Below are positions 61,419 to 64,000 of a stretch of 64,000 nt of DNA, in pieces (within the stretch, counting starts at the first letter, position 1; every line of letters begins with the position of its first letter). A model generated the notes under the pieces. That model did no database searches. It worked only from the letters and a program-made list of their open reading frames with translations, and was not told the DNA's origin. Source of the DNA: Butyrivibrio sp. INlla18. GTDB lineage: Bacteria > Bacillota > Clostridia > Lachnospirales > Lachnospiraceae. The translations under genes were made by a program, and so were the position numbers. Location of the stretch: positions 82,824-146,823 of the forward strand of contig NZ_FMXK01000010.1 in NCBI RefSeq assembly GCF_900103635.1, read 5' to 3'.

Positions 61419-61462
61419 CATTAAACCTCTCTGTTTGACCTTTGTTCTTGTTCTGATGGTGT

Positions 61463-61477
61463 CAGTATAATATACTG
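61463..61477. promoter_or_regulatory. Palindrome between the divergent ferredoxin and Crp/Fnr genes
   Basis: CAGTATA-A-TATACTG, overlapping a TATAAT -10. Candidate operator for the regulator. Confidence 0.5.
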
Positions 61478-61522
61478 TTCATGACAAGTATGTTGTTCAA
61501 ACCACATTTTGGAGAAAAATTT

Positions 61523-62182
61523 ATGAACCTTGAAGGTATAGAAAAGAGTAGATTGTTCAAGGAAATGACAGCTAAAGAACTGTCTTCATGCCTTGCTTCA
61601 CTGGATGCCAGGGAAAAGAAATATCGAAAAGACGATCTGATTCTCCGCGCGGGAGAGCGAACTTCAAGCATAGGCATGGTACTCTCAGGCAGTGTTACTA
61701 TTGAAAGCAATGACGTCTGGGGCAATTGCTCTGTCTTAAGCCATGTAGGCCAAAATCAGTTCTTCGCTGAAACCTATGCTCTACTTGGCGAAGTCCTTCT
61801 GGTTGATGTCAGAGCAAATGAAGACTGCCGAATTCTCTTTTGCAATATAAGGAACCTTCTTGAAGACAGCAAAAAGAGCTCTCCCTGGAAGGAAAAGCTC
61901 CTAAAAAACATACTTATTATTTCATCTCAGAAAAACCTTGTCCTCTCTGGACGCAGTTTCCATACTTCTCCCAAGAGCTGCCGTGGACGCCTTTTGTCAT
62001 ATCTCAATGCCATCGCACTCCAGACAAGTTCAAGGGAATTTGACATTCCCTTCAACAGGCAACAGCTTGCCGATTACCTTAACCTCGAAAGGACCAACAT
62101 GTCAAAAGAACTCTCGCACATGAAAGATGAGGGGCTTATCGAATATAGAAAAAGTCATTTCAAGCTTATTAAGGCGGATTAA
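61523..62182 (+). CDS. Crp/Fnr-family regulator
   Basis: 219 residues: cyclic-nucleotide-type domain (DDLILRAGERTSSIGMVLSG) and winged HTH (FNRQQLADYLNLERTNMSKE). Cys lies outside any obvious Fe-S cluster motif; DVWGNCSVLSHVG replaces the cAMP-binding set, so the signal is unknown. ATG at 61523 follows TGGAG. Divergent from the ferredoxin gene, which it probably controls, along with nearby redox genes. Confidence 0.9.
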   Translation: MNLEGIEKSRLFKEMTAKELSSCLASLDAREKKYRKDDLILRAGERTSSIGMVLSGSVTIESNDVWGNCSVLSHVGQNQFFAETYALLGEVLLVDVRANEDCRILFCNIRNLLEDSKKSSPWKEKLLKNILIISSQKNLVLSGRSFHTSPKSCRGRLLSYLNAIALQTSSREFDIPFNRQQLADYLNLERTNMSKELSHMKDEGLIEYRKSHFKLIKAD

Positions 62183-62199
62183 ATTTTAATTTATACTAT

Positions 62200-62243
62200 A
62201 TCAAAAAAGGAGCCATTTAACAGTAAATTAAACAACTCCTTTT
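62200..62243. terminator. Weak convergent hairpin
   Basis: AAAAGGAG/CTCCTTTT stem with a 24-base loop between the convergent Crp/Fnr and nitroreductase genes. Confidence 0.45.
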
Positions 62244-62276
62244 CTGACTTGTCAGCTCATTTGCACAAAATGCTTA

Positions 62277-62801
62277 TCAGATGCAGTAAACGTAATTTTC
62301 TTTTCTTGGAGCTGCTTCCTTTGTAGGCTCAGCTGCATATCCAAGAGCACAGTGTCCGATACCTTCATAATCACCTTCGATTCCAAGCTTCTTAAGGATC
62401 ATCTTTCCAAACTCGGAGTCAAATTCCTCTTTTGCCCTGTGGATCCAGATGCTGCCAACACCAAGACTCTCTGCAGCATTCATGAGATTTCCCATAACGA
62501 GAGAACCATCATAAATATATGTAGGCACATTCCTATCAGCTAGGACGATAAGGATTACCGGAGCACCGTAGAATGGATCAAATCCCTCGTTCCATCCACC
62601 GATCTTTCTGTTCTCTTCAGCAATTGTATCTCTCATGTTCTTATCTGTAACAGCAATAATAATGGGACTCTGCTTGCCCATTCCTGTCGCAGCATAGGTA
62701 CCTGCTTCGATGATGGTCTTAAGCTCATCCTCTTTTATCATCTCAGGCTTGAAATTTCTGCAGCTTCTTCTGCTTTCCAATACTTTGATCACTTCGTTCA
62801 T
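62277..62801 (-). CDS. Nitroreductase family protein
   Basis: 174 residues: LESRRSCRNFKPEMI and AGTYAATGMGKQSPIIIAVT bind FMN. Reduces nitro compounds or quinones with NAD(P)H. Shares the minus-strand block with glutaredoxin and peroxidase genes. Confidence 0.92.
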   Translation of the reverse strand: MNEVIKVLESRRSCRNFKPEMIKEDELKTIIEAGTYAATGMGKQSPIIIAVTDKNMRDTIAEENRKIGGWNEGFDPFYGAPVILIVLADRNVPTYIYDGSLVMGNLMNAAESLGVGSIWIHRAKEEFDSEFGKMILKKLGIEGDYEGIGHCALGYAAEPTKEAAPRKENYVYCI

Positions 62802-62832
62802 TATAGTTTCCTCCTATTTTATCTTGACAACA

Positions 62833-63150
62833 TCAGCATCCCTTGCCGTCTATACCACAAGCAGCTCCTGCTTCTCCAGGGTGAACAACCTCGATTCCCT
62901 GCTGAGTAAAATAGCTTTCCCAATCCAGAGTGAGCTTGCCATCATCAGTCACAAGCGCAGGAATCCCAATATATCCATTGTCCTTTGCATCGTCAAAAAC
63001 CTCATCCTTATCGCGAAGTTTAAGAAACTCCTTCAGACCCTTAAGGCTCTTTGTGATGTCGATATTGTCATATTCTATGTTGTTTCTGTCCAGATTGTAC
63101 TTACACTCTATGCAATCCGGACACATCTCACTTCCATATACTTTTAACAT
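62833..63150 (-). CDS. Glutaredoxin-like protein
   Basis: 105 residues, CxxC at 10-13 (GSEMCPDCIECK), cis-Pro in GIPALV, and a Cys-rich tail (AACGIDGKGC). Disulfide reductase partner. ATG at 63150 starts the first strand. The remnant at 41570 is a decayed paralogue. Confidence 0.88.
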   Translation of the reverse strand: MLKVYGSEMCPDCIECKYNLDRNNIEYDNIDITKSLKGLKEFLKLRDKDEVFDDAKDNGYIGIPALVTDDGKLTLDWESYFTQQGIEVVHPGEAGAACGIDGKGC

Positions 63151-63163
63151 ATTCCCCTCCTGC

Positions 63164-63631
63164 TTATCTACCAAGCTGCGCTTCGATGCTACTTACCAAT
63201 GTTTCGGGTTTCTCTGAAGGAGCAAACCTGTCAACAACATTTCCATCCTTATCTATAAGGAACTTAGCAAAGTTCCACTGTATTCTTCCGGGTTTCTGGT
63301 CCTTGAGGTACTTGTAAAGAGGGGCAGTATCTCTTCCATTTACTTTGATTTTCTCAAAACGTGGGAACTTTGTGTTATATCTGAGGGTGCAGAAGTTGTC
63401 TATCTTCTCTGCACTGCCAGGTGCCTGAAAAGCAAACTGGTTACAAGGGAAATCCAAAATCTCAAATCCCTGATCATGATACTTCTCATAAAGATTCTCA
63501 AGTCCCTCATACTGTGGTGTAAGGCCACACTTGGTTGCTGTATTAACGATCAGAAGCACCTTTCCCTTATAATCCGAAAGTGAAACATCATTGCCTTTAT
63601 TGTCTTTTACTGTAAAATCATAAACGCTCAT
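63164..63631 (-). CDS. Glutathione peroxidase (Cys type)
   Basis: 155 residues. Peroxidatic Cys35 in NTATKCGLTPQY, Gln and Trp in the QWNFAKF block, and FPCNQFAFQ. Such Cys-type enzymes in bacteria usually take electrons from thioredoxin rather than glutathione, reducing peroxides. The glutaredoxin gene next to it could supply electrons. Intact. Confidence 0.93.
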   Translation of the reverse strand: MSVYDFTVKDNKGNDVSLSDYKGKVLLIVNTATKCGLTPQYEGLENLYEKYHDQGFEILDFPCNQFAFQAPGSAEKIDNFCTLRYNTKFPRFEKIKVNGRDTAPLYKYLKDQKPGRIQWNFAKFLIDKDGNVVDRFAPSEKPETLVSSIEAQLGR

Positions 63632-63702
63632 TCTTCATATCTCCTTTATTTGATGGTATCAGCATCCGGGAGTTTGACAGTTAAATTATATCAGAAGTCC
63701 TT

Positions 63703-63730
63703 ACAGGCCACATCTGGCCTGTATTTTTTT
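63703..63730 (+). terminator. Terminator-like hairpin
   Basis: ACAGGCCA/TGGCCTGT stem then ATTTTTTT on the plus strand. No plus-strand gene ends near it; may protect the insertion sequence from outside transcription. Confidence 0.65.
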
Positions 63731-63802
63731 GTCAAATTTTTATTCTTAATATATAGCAATATATAGTGATGTGTGATATAATAAGGGCTGGGGGTACTTA
63801 TT

Positions 63803-64000
63803 ATGAAACTTACAATCTCAAAGTCCAAGAACTCAGAATCATTCTACATATCCAAATCTTATATCGATAATTCTGGAAAAAGCACCACTGCTACAGTTCG
63901 TAAACTCGGTACTCTTGCTGAATTGCTAAAAGATCATGGTCCAACTCGCGATGATGTTGTGGCCTGGTGTCGCAGTGAAGTCGCTGCCGAAACTCAAAAG
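63803..64000 (+). mobile_element. IS1634-type transposase, N-terminal part
   Basis: 66 codons to the window edge, starting MKLTISKSKNSESFYISKSY, then VRKLGTLAELLKDHG. This N-terminal dimerisation region is typical of IS1634-type transposases. A -10-like TATAAT is upstream. The element runs off the window; its left end should lie between 63640 and 63800. Confidence 0.85.

Overview
The window reads as a low-GC Firmicute of the Lachnospiraceae, most like rumen or gut Butyrivibrio-type bacteria. This is inferred from strong AGGAGG ribosome sites on nearly every gene, cytoplasmic plant-polysaccharide enzymes (GH10 xylanase, GH39 beta-xylosidase, GH13 neopullulanase) beside sugar ABC transporters that lack their own ATPase, LarE, C_GCAxxG_C_C protein, and several small proteins typical of that family. 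No rRNA or tRNA genes were seen. Most genes are on the minus strand.

Layout. 1-7.7 kb is an AT-rich defence-type island: the start of an RNase III-domain protein, a KAP P-loop NTPase broken by a one-base shift, an Eco47II/Sau96I-type restriction-modification pair (predicted GGNCC), a MORC-like GHKL ATPase fused to a PD-(D/E)XK nuclease-like domain, and an unrecognised two-gene operon (soluble protein plus multi-pass membrane protein). 7.8-24.6 kb is mostly housekeeping: GtrA-like protein, dtd, nitroreductase, CobW GTPase, NADP-type secondary alcohol dehydrogenase, MFS pump, metY, larE, GH39, a chemoreceptor and a MATE pump. This stretch carries a family of palindromic intergenic repeats (CCCTAGGGACGGAGG arms) that in two places supply the stop codon of the neighbouring gene. 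24.7-31.7 kb is a maltodextrin locus (lipoprotein, GH13, binding protein, two permeases) facing a LacI regulator, with palindromic operators between.

32-40 kb holds small stress and toxin-antitoxin modules: an RHH-like protein with a perfect inverted repeat, a nucleotidyltransferase/HTH pair, HicAB, a Phd antitoxin with a frameshifted RelE/ParE toxin, a FIST/chemoreceptor pair and a TetR/DUF998 operon. 41.9-46.6 kb looks like an integrated element: tyrosine integrase, HTH-ImmA/PIN pair, a structured intergenic RNA candidate, and a DUF4417/toxin-like/immunity-like trio. It lies directly downstream of a carbohydrate and aldehyde operon.

46.7-58.4 kb is that operon and an aldehyde/redox regulon: two iron alcohol dehydrogenases, an aldo-keto reductase, a GH10 xylanase, Gfo/Idh, VOC and SDR proteins, and a MerR regulator with three copies of its likely operator. 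59.5-63.6 kb is an oxidative-stress cluster (glutathione peroxidases, flavodoxin, ferredoxin, Crp/Fnr regulator, nitroreductase, glutaredoxin). The window ends in the start of an IS1634-type transposase.

The most striking large-scale feature is genome decay by internal deletion. Several genes keep a recognisable N-terminus and C-terminus but have lost the middle (azlC, an SDR, a glutaredoxin). A whole operon behind the MerR operator appears collapsed into about 650 bases of fused fragments. A single-base A-run loss explains two other broken genes (KAP, RelE/ParE), so a sequencing error must be excluded for those.
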